Positions 53,801 to 60,779 of a stretch of DNA of 64,000 bases are shown here, piece after piece. The stretch is from Verminephrobacter eiseniae EF01-2 (GTDB taxonomy: Bacteria; Pseudomonadota; Gammaproteobacteria; Burkholderiales; Burkholderiaceae_C). Below the pieces are notes generated by a model. That model was not told where the DNA came from. It was given only the letters and a program-made list of their open reading frames with translations, and searched no databases. The position numbers and the translations under genes were made by a program. Every line of letters begins with the position of its first letter. Positions within the stretch are counted from its first letter, which is position 1. The stretch spans positions 4,142,501 to 4,206,500 of the forward strand of contig NC_008786.1 of NCBI RefSeq assembly GCF_000015565.1, given 5' to 3'.

Positions 53801-54394
53801 GAAGGCATGCACGCCAAGGTCGAGAATGTCCTGCACGTTGGCGGGAAAGAACACCGGCAGTCCGCATGCCATGAACGTATGGTCGCTTTGGTGCGCCAGC
53901 GTGCTGCTCTTGGACACATGGTCGTCGCCAGCCACGGCGATCACGCCGCCCAGCGGCGCGGTGCCGGCCAGGTTGGCGTGCTTGAGCGCATCGCCGCTGC
54001 GATCCACGCCCGGTCCCTTGCCGTACCAGATGCCGAACACGCCGTCGTACTTCTTGCTGGCCGCATCGAACTCCAGTTGTTGCGACCCCCACACGGCGGT
54101 GACGCCGAGTTCCTCATTGACGCCGGGCTTGAAGACCACATGGTGGTTGGCCAGATGCTCGCTCGCCTGCCACAGCGCCAGGTCATAGCCGCCCAGCGGC
54201 GATCCGCGATAGCCGGAAATGAACGCGGCGGTGTGGTGGCCGGCGTTCGCATCGCGCATCCGTTGCAGCATGGGCAGCCGCACGAGGGCCTGCACGCCGC
54301 TCATGAACGCGCGCCCGGTGGCAAGGGTGTAGCGGTCGTCGAGGGTCGCTGTCTCGATAGCTTGGCGATGCAGTGGGGAAACCGGTGCGTTCAT
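50816..54394 (-). CDS. Indolepyruvate ferredoxin oxidoreductase family protein, fused alpha-gamma
   Basis: This 1192-residue 2-oxoacid:ferredoxin oxidoreductase has the N-terminal pyrimidine-binding part (AFISGYRGSPLGGYDLALWQ), a TPP-binding domain (WFCPGCPHNTSTRVPEGS, IGCHGMVTW), a cysteine-rich iron-sulfur segment (CEGCGDCSVQSNC...CVKGFCPSF) and a C-terminal gamma domain (VVAGIGGTGIVTIGGVLGMAAHLEGKG). It decarboxylates arylpyruvates or related 2-oxoacids to acyl-CoA. The single-chain form is common in Proteobacteria. It follows the Ldh2-type dehydrogenase by 40 bp and probably consumes the 2-oxoacid made by that enzyme. Confidence 0.92.
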   Translation of the reverse strand: MNAPVSPLHRQAIETATLDDRYTLATGRAFMSGVQALVRLPMLQRMRDANAGHHTAAFISGYRGSPLGGYDLALWQASEHLANHHVVFKPGVNEELGVTAVWGSQQLEFDAASKKYDGVFGIWYGKGPGVDRSGDALKHANLAGTAPLGGVIAVAGDDHVSKSSTLAHQSDHTFMACGLPVFFPANVQDILDLGVHAFAMSRFSGLWAGMKTVQEVVESGASVLTGADRVRIVLPEDCAMPEGGIHIRWPDDPLGAEARMMEFKWPAALAYVRANRLNHDVVASQNDRLGIIASGKAYGDTRQALLDLGLDDTVCRALGIRVHKVSVVWPLEPASVRGFAHGLREILVVEEKRPIIEQQLKDELYHCPPQNRPAVFGKYGHTEGVGGEWSHGRPADSWLLRAKADLSPALVAQAIAQRLKLLGVPPDVAARMDMRLMAIEARQQQSAAQGDSRSTDRLPWFCPGCPHNTSTRVPEGSIAMAGIGCHGMVTWMDRSTTSWTQMGGEGVPWIGQAPFSKRKHMFANLGDGTYHHSGLLAVRQSINAGVNLTYKILFNSAVAMTGGQPVDGGQLGVPAMSRELAAEGARQIVVVTDEPAKYRGVTDLAPGVTIRHRDELDTVQRELREVDGVTVIIYDQACATKKRRERKRGTMAEPVRRVLINELVCEGCGDCSVQSNCLAVLPVETDFGRKRKVNQNTCNKDFSCVKGFCPSFVTVEGGQLKKPAAAGNGRALVPDAIPIPMPDLPDAATPRRIVVAGIGGTGIVTIGGVLGMAAHLEGKGVITQDATGMAQMGGATWSHIQIAASPDALHASRVDVAMADLVIACDTVVAASKTTLATMSPGRTWVVLNSHPTPTAAFVKNPDWDAQADQAVARIAQAVGHGQVASFDAEQVATQLLGQSIYANLLLLGFAWQKGKVPLSLASLMRAIELNGVQVESNQAAFEWGRQCAHDMSRVPLPAANAHVIEFTRQPSVGELIGKHAQFLAGYQSRAYADRYETFIASVRSSESVVGNTRLTEAVARSLFKLMAYKDEYEVARLHTGAAFRKQIESMFEGKVRLVHHLAPPMFARKKRDGEPLKGEYGPWMRSALRVLARLKGLRGTAFDPFGYAQERRRDRALIVEYRRSIEELLPTLSAQNLDLALEVARIPEEIRGYGHVKARNAAAANTKRERLMAQWRDQGAQPQRRKSNAAA

Positions 54395-54434
54395 GGGGAT
54401 GTCTCGCTGGCCATGTCTCGTATGGATGGGACGC

Positions 54435-55466
54435 TCAGGCGGGAAAAGCCAGTTGCCGACTCGTTCCGAGCGCGCGCAATTGATGCACCAGGCGCTCGGG
54501 CAGTTCGATGCCCATCCGTTGCGCCCGCTGCTCCTGTTCGGCAGCGCGCTGCCCCGGCAGGCGCGCGTGTGCGCCGCCGCAAGCGCGGTAGTGGTCGATC
54601 CACTGGCGCATGTAGTCGTCCCGCAGGGGCTGTGGCGCGAACGCCTGCGGCCTGAGCATCCAGATGAATGCGCTTTGCCGGCCCACGGCGCCTGAAGTCG
54701 GCACCTGCTGCCACTGCGGCGCAAACGACGCGGCGCTGGCCGCCAGTGCGCCGGCCAGGCACTCGACCACCATCGCGATGCCGATGCCCTTGTGCCCCCC
54801 CATCGGCAGCAGCGCGCCGGCCAGCGCCGCCTGGGGATCGGTGGTCGGGCACCCTTGGGAATCGAGAGCCCAGCCAGCGGGAATGTCGCGCCCCTCGCGC
54901 TCGGCCACCAGCACATGCCCGCGCGCCGCCACGCTGCAGGCGATGTCGAAGACGATAGGCGACCCGCCCGGCGCAGGACAGCCGAACGCGATCGGGTTAT
55001 GCCCGATCGCTGCGCCGGTGAAGCCCTCCATCGCGAGCAGCGGCGGCGTGCGTTGTCCGACCAGGCACATCGCGCCGGCTTCGGCGGCAAGCAGCGCGTA
55101 GACACCGAGCGCGCCCATGTGGCCGCAGGACTGGATGGCCACCAGCACGCTGGCGCTGCGCTCGAGCCCCTGCAACGCGAGCCGCACGGCGCGGGCGCCG
55201 GCGATCTGGCCCATCGCGCCGTCGGCATCGAGCACGACCCCGCCGGGAAACTCGCGCTGGCGCAAGCGCGCGCTCGGGTTGAAATCCTGGGCCAGCAGGC
55301 GCTCGACATACGATGGCAGGCGCGCCATGCCGTGGGTCGCGTAGCCGCGCAGTTCGCTGCGCACCAGCAGTTGCGCCGCCTGCAGCGCATCCTCGGCCGG
55401 GACCTGGCACGACGCCAGGATTTGGGCGCTCCAGTCCGTCAAGGTCGCGATGGAATGGTTCGTCAT
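54435..55466 (-). CDS. Ldh2/malate/sulfolactate dehydrogenase family protein
   Basis: This is a 343-residue NAD(P)-dependent oxidoreductase of the non-Rossmann Ldh2 family: SELRGYATHGMARLPSYVERL with the catalytic His, SCGHMGALGVYALLAAEAGAMCLVGQ, FGCPAPGGSPIVFDIACSVAARGHV and GGHKGIGIAMVVECLAGAL. It interconverts a 2-hydroxyacid and a 2-oxoacid (malate, lactate, sulfolactate and ureidoglycolate are known). ATG 55466 overlaps the GntR stop by 4 bp. With UxaA-type lyase subunits upstream, (R)-sulfolactate or a sugar acid is plausible; not decided by sequence. Confidence 0.9.
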   Translation of the reverse strand: MTNHSIATLTDWSAQILASCQVPAEDALQAAQLLVRSELRGYATHGMARLPSYVERLLAQDFNPSARLRQREFPGGVVLDADGAMGQIAGARAVRLALQGLERSASVLVAIQSCGHMGALGVYALLAAEAGAMCLVGQRTPPLLAMEGFTGAAIGHNPIAFGCPAPGGSPIVFDIACSVAARGHVLVAEREGRDIPAGWALDSQGCPTTDPQAALAGALLPMGGHKGIGIAMVVECLAGALAASAASFAPQWQQVPTSGAVGRQSAFIWMLRPQAFAPQPLRDDYMRQWIDHYRACGGAHARLPGQRAAEQEQRAQRMGIELPERLVHQLRALGTSRQLAFPA

Positions 55467-56182
55467 GGCGGGCCATCGACCTGAGGACCCTGGCGCACGA
55501 TCACCAGCCGCTCGGAAAAGGGGCCTGCGCAGACGCGCTGGTAGTACAGCGGCTTGTCCCTGAGCGTGTAGCCGCGCAGTTCCATCAGAAAGCCCGGCTT
55601 TTCCGGGTCCAGACCGAGCGCGCGGACCGCAACCGCCGTGGGCGGCGCAAAGCGGATCCATTGATCCACCCGCAGCGTGGGCAGGGCCAGCCGATGCAGC
55701 AGGAGTTCGCGCAGATTGCTTTCCAGTTCCTGGCGCTCCACGCCGCCGAGTTTGTCGAAATCTTCCTCGCGCAGCCAAAATTCGCTGCTGAGGTCGAACT
55801 TTCCGCCGATGTTGATCGTGCGATCGACGCGCACGAACGCCTGGCCTTCCAGAAAATCTGACCAGGGCCCCTTGCGCTTCATGCGCTTGACGCCATGGGC
55901 GTGGACGTAGGACGTGAGCGGATGGCCTTGCTCGTCGAGAAAGCGCAGGTGCCGCACGTCGGCCGGGGCCACCTTGTGCCCGGAGATGAAAGTCCCGCGC
56001 CCATGCTCGCGGCGGATGAGCCCGACGTGGGCCAGCCGCGCCAGCGCCTTTTGCATGGTGCCCACGCTCACCCGGTGCTGCACGGCGAGCTCTTCCTCGG
56101 ACGGCAGGCGATGGCCCTCGCGCAATGCGCCCGATTCGATGGCTTCGATGATGGCGTTGGAGATGCGCTCGAGCTTGGTCAT
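55463..56182 (-). CDS. GntR-family regulator with UTRA domain
   Basis: This 239-residue regulator has an N-terminal winged helix (ISNAIIEAIESGALREGHRLPSEEELAVQHRVSVGTMQKALARLAHVGLIRREHGRGTFI) and a C-terminal UTRA ligand domain (about 90-235, ending ERLVIVRQ), the HutC subfamily. It is encoded inside the operon between the UxaA-type genes and the dehydrogenase. Two 12-bp palindromes in the divergent promoter at 57662 and 57751 are its most likely operators. The inducer would be the operon's substrate or a pathway intermediate. Confidence 0.92.
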   Translation of the reverse strand: MTKLERISNAIIEAIESGALREGHRLPSEEELAVQHRVSVGTMQKALARLAHVGLIRREHGRGTFISGHKVAPADVRHLRFLDEQGHPLTSYVHAHGVKRMKRKGPWSDFLEGQAFVRVDRTINIGGKFDLSSEFWLREEDFDKLGGVERQELESNLRELLLHRLALPTLRVDQWIRFAPPTAVAVRALGLDPEKPGFLMELRGYTLRDKPLYYQRVCAGPFSERLVIVRQGPQVDGPP

Positions 56183-56192
56183 GCCGGCACAC

Positions 56193-57347
56193 TCAGAGGC
56201 TGCGTTCGAACCGGCTGACGGCCGTTTCGCGGATGTTCAGGATCTCGCTGCTGATGCGGGTGCCTGAGCCGACCTCGGCCACGTAGTCGTAGAGCTGGTC
56301 GCCCAGGTCCGCAATTTTGGCCGAGGACTCGAAGATCGCACTGACATCGAAATCGATGTTGTCGCGCATCGAATGCACGGTGTTGACGTTGCCGCAGATC
56401 TTGATCGTTGGCGCCACCATGTTGCCGATCGGGTTGCCGACGCCGGTGCCAAAGCAGATCAGTTGGCAGCCGCCGGCGGCAAGGCCCGTCAGGTTCTCGA
56501 CCGCGCCCGAGGGCGCATCCATGAAGTGCAGCCCCTTGCGCGCCGGCGCCTGGCCATAGCTCAGCACGCCCACGAGCGGGCTTTTGCCCGCCTTGGCCAA
56601 TGCGCCCAGCGCCTTCTCCTCGACGGTGCTAAGCCCGCCGCGCTTGTTGTCGGGCGCGGGCTGCGAGTCGCGCATATCGACGCCGCGCGCCACCGCCATG
56701 GCTTCCATGCCCTGCACGGCATTCAGGAACGCCTGCCTGACCGTGGCGTCCACCGCGCGGGCTGCGAACAGATGCTCGGCGCCGATGAACTCGGAGGTTT
56801 CCGAGATGATGACCGTCCCGCCGGCATCGATCAGCCGGTCGGCGGCACGCCCGATCGTCGGGTTGCAGCTCAGGCCGGACGTGGTGTCCGACCCTCCGCA
56901 CTCGACGCCCATGACCAGGTCCGACATCGGACAGGGCTGGCGCCTCATTTGCGAAGCCTGCCGCACCATGCGCGCCGCAAGGCGCGTTCCCTGCGCCACG
57001 CACTCGATCGTGCCATTGGGCTGCAGGTGCACGACCTCCACCGGCTTGCCCGCCGGACGGATGCGGCGCGCCACTTCTTCCGTGGACGATTCTTCGAGAC
57101 CCACCAGCAGAACGCCTGCGATGTTCGGATTGCGCCCCAGTCCCGCCAGCGAATCGAGAGCGAACTCGAGATCGGCGCCGAACTGGCCGCGCACGAACGA
57201 CGTGGTGACGGCAAGGGTTGCGTCCACGGCTTGCGCAATCGCGCGCGTCGCCGGATTGCAGTTGTCCATCACAGAGATGACGGCGATCCCGTTGCGCACG
57301 CCGGCGGGACCGTGTCCGCGCCGAAAGCCGAGAAATGTCTTGCTCAT
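56193..57347 (-). CDS. UxaA-family lyase/dehydratase, large subunit (SuyB-like)
   Basis: This is a 384-residue protein with the altronate/galactarate dehydratase fold: GFRRGHGPAGVRNGIAVISVMDNCNPATRAIAQAV at the start, MGVECGGSDTTSGLSCNPTIGRAADRLIDAGGTVIISETSEFIGAEH in the middle (metal-binding Cys and Glu region) and CFGTGVGNPIGNMVAPTIKICGN. Stand-alone small and large subunits are the layout of (2R)-sulfolactate sulfo-lyase SuyAB and of some split altronate-type dehydratases. The ATG overlaps the small-subunit stop by 4 bp. Substrate not fixed by sequence. Confidence 0.85.
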   Translation of the reverse strand: MSKTFLGFRRGHGPAGVRNGIAVISVMDNCNPATRAIAQAVDATLAVTTSFVRGQFGADLEFALDSLAGLGRNPNIAGVLLVGLEESSTEEVARRIRPAGKPVEVVHLQPNGTIECVAQGTRLAARMVRQASQMRRQPCPMSDLVMGVECGGSDTTSGLSCNPTIGRAADRLIDAGGTVIISETSEFIGAEHLFAARAVDATVRQAFLNAVQGMEAMAVARGVDMRDSQPAPDNKRGGLSTVEEKALGALAKAGKSPLVGVLSYGQAPARKGLHFMDAPSGAVENLTGLAAGGCQLICFGTGVGNPIGNMVAPTIKICGNVNTVHSMRDNIDFDVSAIFESSAKIADLGDQLYDYVAEVGSGTRISSEILNIRETAVSRFERSL

Positions 57348-57649
57348 GGCCGAACTTCCTGGCGTTCCTGCCGGTCGCCGCGGGCACGCGCCGAATCGAC
57401 GTTGTGCACATGGGCGTGCTCTCCCGCAGCGATGGCCCGCGTGGCACGGCCAATGACCTGCCCGTACTTGAGCACGTTGGCGCCCAAGGGGATCGGCGCG
57501 ATGCAGATCTTGTGGCCGAACGCGATGTCTTGCCGCGCGATGACCTGGCCAGCAACCTCGCCTTGCAGTGTGCAGGTCTGGCCGTCCCTGGCGGGGTCGA
57601 TCAAGGTGGCGACGTTATCGGCCGTGTGCAGGATGATGCCTCTTGGCAT
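57344..57649 (-). CDS. UxaA-family lyase/dehydratase, small subunit (SAF domain, SuyA-like)
   Basis: This 101-residue SAF-domain protein (RGIILHTADNVATLIDPARDGQTC, ARQDIAFGHKICIAPIPLGANVLKYGQVIGRAT, AGEHAHVHNVDS) closely matches the N-terminal domain of UxaA/GarD and SuyA. The HKI..... pattern and the final HVHN are hallmarks. It pairs with the large subunit. ATG 57649 begins the conserved domain; the in-frame codons before it run into the operator region. It is the first gene of the minus-strand operon. Confidence 0.88.
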   Translation of the reverse strand: MPRGIILHTADNVATLIDPARDGQTCTLQGEVAGQVIARQDIAFGHKICIAPIPLGANVLKYGQVIGRATRAIAAGEHAHVHNVDSARARGDRQERQEVRP

Positions 57650-57661
57650 GATGTTGAATAC

Positions 57662-57673
57662 TCCTATATAGGA
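57662..57673. promoter_or_regulatory. Palindromic operator candidate 1 (TCCTATATAGGA)
   Basis: A perfect 12-bp palindrome 13 bp upstream of the small-subunit ATG. An identical site lies 89 bp away next to the other promoter. Size and symmetry fit a GntR/HutC operator; the regulator is encoded in the same operon. Confidence 0.7.
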
Positions 57674-57750
57674 TGAGGTAAGCATGGGCACAGCGCCTTC
57701 ACTCTATGGCAAGTAAACAGAGGAACTTCGTATCGGTACATAGGTGTTTG

Positions 57751-57762
57751 TCCTATATAGGA
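57751..57762. promoter_or_regulatory. Palindromic operator candidate 2 (TCCTATATAGGA)
   Basis: Identical to the site at 57662; the flanks G...C extend it to 14 bp. It lies 60 bp before the ATG of the plus-strand operon. Two sites would allow one repressor to control both directions, possibly by looping. Confidence 0.7.
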
Positions 57763-57821
57763 CTTGTTGACTCGGTCGAATCGGCCGACTACAGTTGCCG
57801 CCATCGTCTGAAAGTGAAGTC

Positions 57822-58286
57822 ATGCAGATCCCGGGTCATCTGAACAAGGTCGTCAAGCTGAACCGGCTGCGGGCGCGGCTCGACCCGCTGGATGATTTCG
57901 AGCTCTGGTTCTGGGCCACCATGATGTCGGGCACGCATGCCGTCAATGCGGCGCTTCATCGCTGCGGCGTGACCGATCCCGTGGAGGCCTACGCGATGCA
58001 ACCGGGTGTCTACTTGGTGCCGCAGCCCGACGGCCGCCTGGTGCCGAAGTTCGGCGCGCTCGGCGATGTGCTGCATGTCGGGCGCCCGGTGATCGAGGCC
58101 CCGGTTCCCGAGGATGTCGCACAGATGATGCACGCGATGGAGCGCATCGAAGAGCACCGCGATCCGTGCGTGCGCGAGGGCTGCAAGCCGACACCGGAAA
58201 TCATCGACGCCTGCGCGCAGGCGCACGGGCAATGCATGGCCGTCCTGAACCGCCTCTGCCCTTTGGACCTCTGCCCTTTGGAGTAA
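57822..58286 (+). CDS. Hypothetical protein, first gene of plus-strand operon
   Basis: This is a 154-residue helical protein. LDDFELWFWATMMSGTHAVNAALHRCGVTDPVEAYAMQPG is followed by a region that looks like a ligand-binding loop (VYLVPQPDGRLVPKFGALGDVLHVGRP). The last third is helical with several Cys/His (HRDPCVREGCK). ATG 57822 follows GTGAAG. I recognise no family. The next gene shares the AxMxSGxHxxNAxLHRxGxT pattern, so the two are distant paralogs, perhaps a heterodimer. Control by the GntR protein is likely from the operators in the promoter. Confidence 0.6.
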   Translation: MQIPGHLNKVVKLNRLRARLDPLDDFELWFWATMMSGTHAVNAALHRCGVTDPVEAYAMQPGVYLVPQPDGRLVPKFGALGDVLHVGRPVIEAPVPEDVAQMMHAMERIEEHRDPCVREGCKPTPEIIDACAQAHGQCMAVLNRLCPLDLCPLE

Positions 58287-58289
58287 GCC

Positions 58290-58652
58290 ATGAAGCCCGA
58301 GGACCATGAAGCAGCAGCACGGCGCATCGAGCGCTCCATGCGCAAGTGCGGCCTGGACGAGCATGAAATCCTCATCGAGGCGGCGATGCTCGCCGGCTCA
58401 CACTGGCTCAATGCCCATCTGCACCGGCTGGGCGCCACGCAGCCCGCGCAAGATGTGGTGCACACCTACCTTCTCGTCGTGAACGAGTTGCGCCGGCTGA
58501 GTGTGGCCGACGCGCAGGCGGTCGCGGCCCTCGGCGCCATCGAAGACCTGCGCCCGGCCTATGTGCGGGGCGCGCACGCGGGCGCAAGCGAGGCCGCGCA
58601 GCGCGCCCTCTCGCTGCTCGAATCGATACGTGCCCGCGCTCGCGCCGCGTGA
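58290..58652 (+). CDS. Hypothetical protein, paralog of the preceding gene
   Basis: This is a 120-residue helical protein. EILIEAAMLAGSHWLNAHLHRLGATQPAQDVVHTYLLVVNELRR matches the FWATMMSGTHAVNAALHRCGVT segment of the gene before it; the rest diverges. It starts 3 bp after that gene's stop and ends 31 bp before the oxidoreductase gene. No known family; a small regulatory or accessory subunit pair is possible. Confidence 0.6.
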   Translation: MKPEDHEAAARRIERSMRKCGLDEHEILIEAAMLAGSHWLNAHLHRLGATQPAQDVVHTYLLVVNELRRLSVADAQAVAALGAIEDLRPAYVRGAHAGASEAAQRALSLLESIRARARAA

Positions 58653-58683
58653 CGCCGGCAACCTGCAACCCTTGGAGAAATAC

Positions 58684-59655
58684 ATGAAAGCAGTCAGAGT
58701 CATTGCGCATCCCGATGGCGGGCGCATCGAAGTGCAGGAGATCGCCCGGCCCACGGTCGGGCCTGGCCAGGTGCTCGTGCGCGCACGCGCATCCGGGCTC
58801 AACCGCGGCGAGATCACGCAGGCCAGAGACAGGCGCGCCGGCGACCCGATGACGGTCGGCGTGGAATTTGCCGGCGAAGTCGCCGAAGTCGGCAGCGAAG
58901 TCACTGCATGGCGCGAGGGCGACCGCGTCATGGGACATGGGCGCGCGTGCCAGGCGCAATTCGTCCTTGCAGATCCGCTGGCCATCATGCCGGTGCCGTC
59001 CACCGTCTCCTGGATCGAGGCGGCGTCGTTTCCGAATGCATTCATCACCGCGCACGATGCGGTGATCACCAACGGACAGTTGCAGCCGGGCGAGTCGATC
59101 CTCGTCAATGGCGCATCAGGCGGCGTGGCCTGGGCGGCGCTGCAGATCGCTGCGCTTTGGCCGGCCCGTCCCGTGATGGCGATGTCCCGCTCGGCAGAAA
59201 AACTGGCGCGCCTGGCGCAGTTCGGCGTCGATGTGGGCATCGATTCGTCGAGCCAGTCGCAGGTCGAGCAGGTGATGTCCGCAACCGGAAAGCGCGGCGT
59301 CGATGTCGTGATCGACCAGGTCGGCGCGCCGGTGTTCGAAGCCAACGTGCAGAGCATGGCGGTAGGGGGGCGTTACGTGAACATTGCCAGGCTGGGAGGG
59401 CGCAACGCGCAGCTCGACCTCGAACAGCTCTGGCTCAAGCGCCTGAAGCTGATCGGCGTCACCTTCCGCACCCGCTCCGAACAGCAGCGAATCCAGTGTG
59501 TGCAGGCCTGCGCGCGCGACATGCTCCCGTTCCTGAAGGACGGCCGCATCCGCTGGGCCATCGACCGCAGTTTTGCGCTGGACGACATCCATGCAGCCCA
59601 TGCCTACATGATGGAGAGTCGGCATTTCGGCAAGATCGTCCTGACCATCGATTGA
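58684..59655 (+). CDS. Zinc-independent alcohol dehydrogenase/quinone oxidoreductase-like protein
   Basis: This 323-residue MDR-superfamily enzyme has a GroES-like N-terminal domain (VRARASGLNRGEITQARD, VGVEFAGEVAEVGSEVTAWREGDRVMG) and a Rossmann domain (LVNGASGGVAWAALQIAALW, VDVVIDQVGAPVFEANVQSMAVGGRYVNIARLGG). The catalytic zinc ligands of true alcohol dehydrogenases are absent, as in NADPH:quinone reductases and enoyl reductases. It is third in the plus-strand operon and is followed 16 bp later by the dioxygenase. The substrate is not evident. Confidence 0.88.
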   Translation: MKAVRVIAHPDGGRIEVQEIARPTVGPGQVLVRARASGLNRGEITQARDRRAGDPMTVGVEFAGEVAEVGSEVTAWREGDRVMGHGRACQAQFVLADPLAIMPVPSTVSWIEAASFPNAFITAHDAVITNGQLQPGESILVNGASGGVAWAALQIAALWPARPVMAMSRSAEKLARLAQFGVDVGIDSSSQSQVEQVMSATGKRGVDVVIDQVGAPVFEANVQSMAVGGRYVNIARLGGRNAQLDLEQLWLKRLKLIGVTFRTRSEQQRIQCVQACARDMLPFLKDGRIRWAIDRSFALDDIHAAHAYMMESRHFGKIVLTID

Positions 59656-59671
59656 ACCGTGAGGAGACGAG

Positions 59672-60475
59672 ATGACAAAGCCCAAAGTGACACCGCTGAC
59701 CGGTTCCATCGGCGCCAGCGTCGAAGGCATCGATCTGAACAAACCTGTCGACGATGCGACATTCGCCGCGCTGCACGACGCCTTCCTCACGCATTGCGTG
59801 CTGGTTTACCGTGGCCAGCAGTTGCAGCCTGCAGCCCAGGTCGAATTCGCCCGCTGCTGGGGCACGCCGTTGAACACCAACCCGCTGATCAAGCACATCG
59901 AATCGCACCCCGAGATCGTGCAAGTGACCAAAATCCCCAAGGCGACCGCATCGACCGAGGCCTGGCACTACGACTCGCCGTACATACCGGTCCCGCCCAA
60001 GATTTCGATCCTTTCGGCCGTGACGGTGCCCCACGGGGGCGACACCATGTGGTGCAACCAGTGCCTGTCTTACGACCGGCTGTCGCCGACGATGAAAGGC
60101 GCACTGGAGGGCCTGCGCGTGAAATTCGTCGGCTTGCGCCTGGGCCGCATGATGGGCGCCGATGCGGCCAGCCTGCCGTCGGCCGTGCATCCGCTGGTGC
60201 GCACCCATCCGGAGACCGGCCGCAAGGCGCTGTATGTCGGCCACCGCGAAACGGCGCAACTCATCGATGGCATGACGGCCGAGGAAAGCCGCCCGCTGCT
60301 CGACTTCCTGTATCAGCATTCGACGAGCCCGGACAACATCTACCGCCACATGTGGCAGCCAGGCGATGTCGTGATGTGGGACAACCGCTGCACCATGCAC
60401 TACGCCGTTCACGACTATGGCGAAGCCGAGCGGGTGCTCAACCGCATCACCATCGAAGGCGAAACGCCGCAATGA
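59672..60475 (+). CDS. TauD/TfdA-family 2-oxoglutarate-dependent dioxygenase
   Basis: This 267-residue Fe(II)/2-oxoglutarate oxygenase has the iron triad as H99 and D101 (WHYDSPY) and the distal His at about 243 (RCTMHYAVHDYG), with Arg254 or Arg258 to bind 2-oxoglutarate. The start PLTGSIGASVEGIDLNKPVDD is characteristic of TauD, which frees sulfite from taurine by hydroxylation. It is last in the plus-strand operon. A sulfonate substrate would fit SuyAB-type genes in the divergent operon, but related enzymes also act on aryloxyacetates and carnitine precursors. Confidence 0.92.
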   Translation: MTKPKVTPLTGSIGASVEGIDLNKPVDDATFAALHDAFLTHCVLVYRGQQLQPAAQVEFARCWGTPLNTNPLIKHIESHPEIVQVTKIPKATASTEAWHYDSPYIPVPPKISILSAVTVPHGGDTMWCNQCLSYDRLSPTMKGALEGLRVKFVGLRLGRMMGADAASLPSAVHPLVRTHPETGRKALYVGHRETAQLIDGMTAEESRPLLDFLYQHSTSPDNIYRHMWQPGDVVMWDNRCTMHYAVHDYGEAERVLNRITIEGETPQ

Positions 60476-60779
60476 AACGCGACCCGATGGCGCGTGATGG
60501 GCGCAGGATGGCGCGCCGCGCGCGCATCCCTGCGCCTGGCCGCGCAGCGCCTGACGCAATGGCTGCGGACAACTGCCGATGACCGCGTCGGCACGCTACG
60601 GGCCGTCCGTTCAAGGCATTGAGGCGTCATGGCGTAGCGGCTGGCGCTGAAACCGGACCTCCCCTTCGGGCTGCGCGCCATGCCGCGCGTGCCCGGCGCG
60701 GCTGCGCCCCGTGGCCGATCGGCGCCGTCATGCCGGGGGTCGGGGTCGACGATGCGTATGTCCATCGGTGCGCAGGCGT
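60476..60779. other. Gene-less 304 bp between convergent genes
   Basis: GC-rich sequence with several partial inverted repeats but no gene, RNA or clear intrinsic terminator that I can recognise. Confidence 0.4.
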
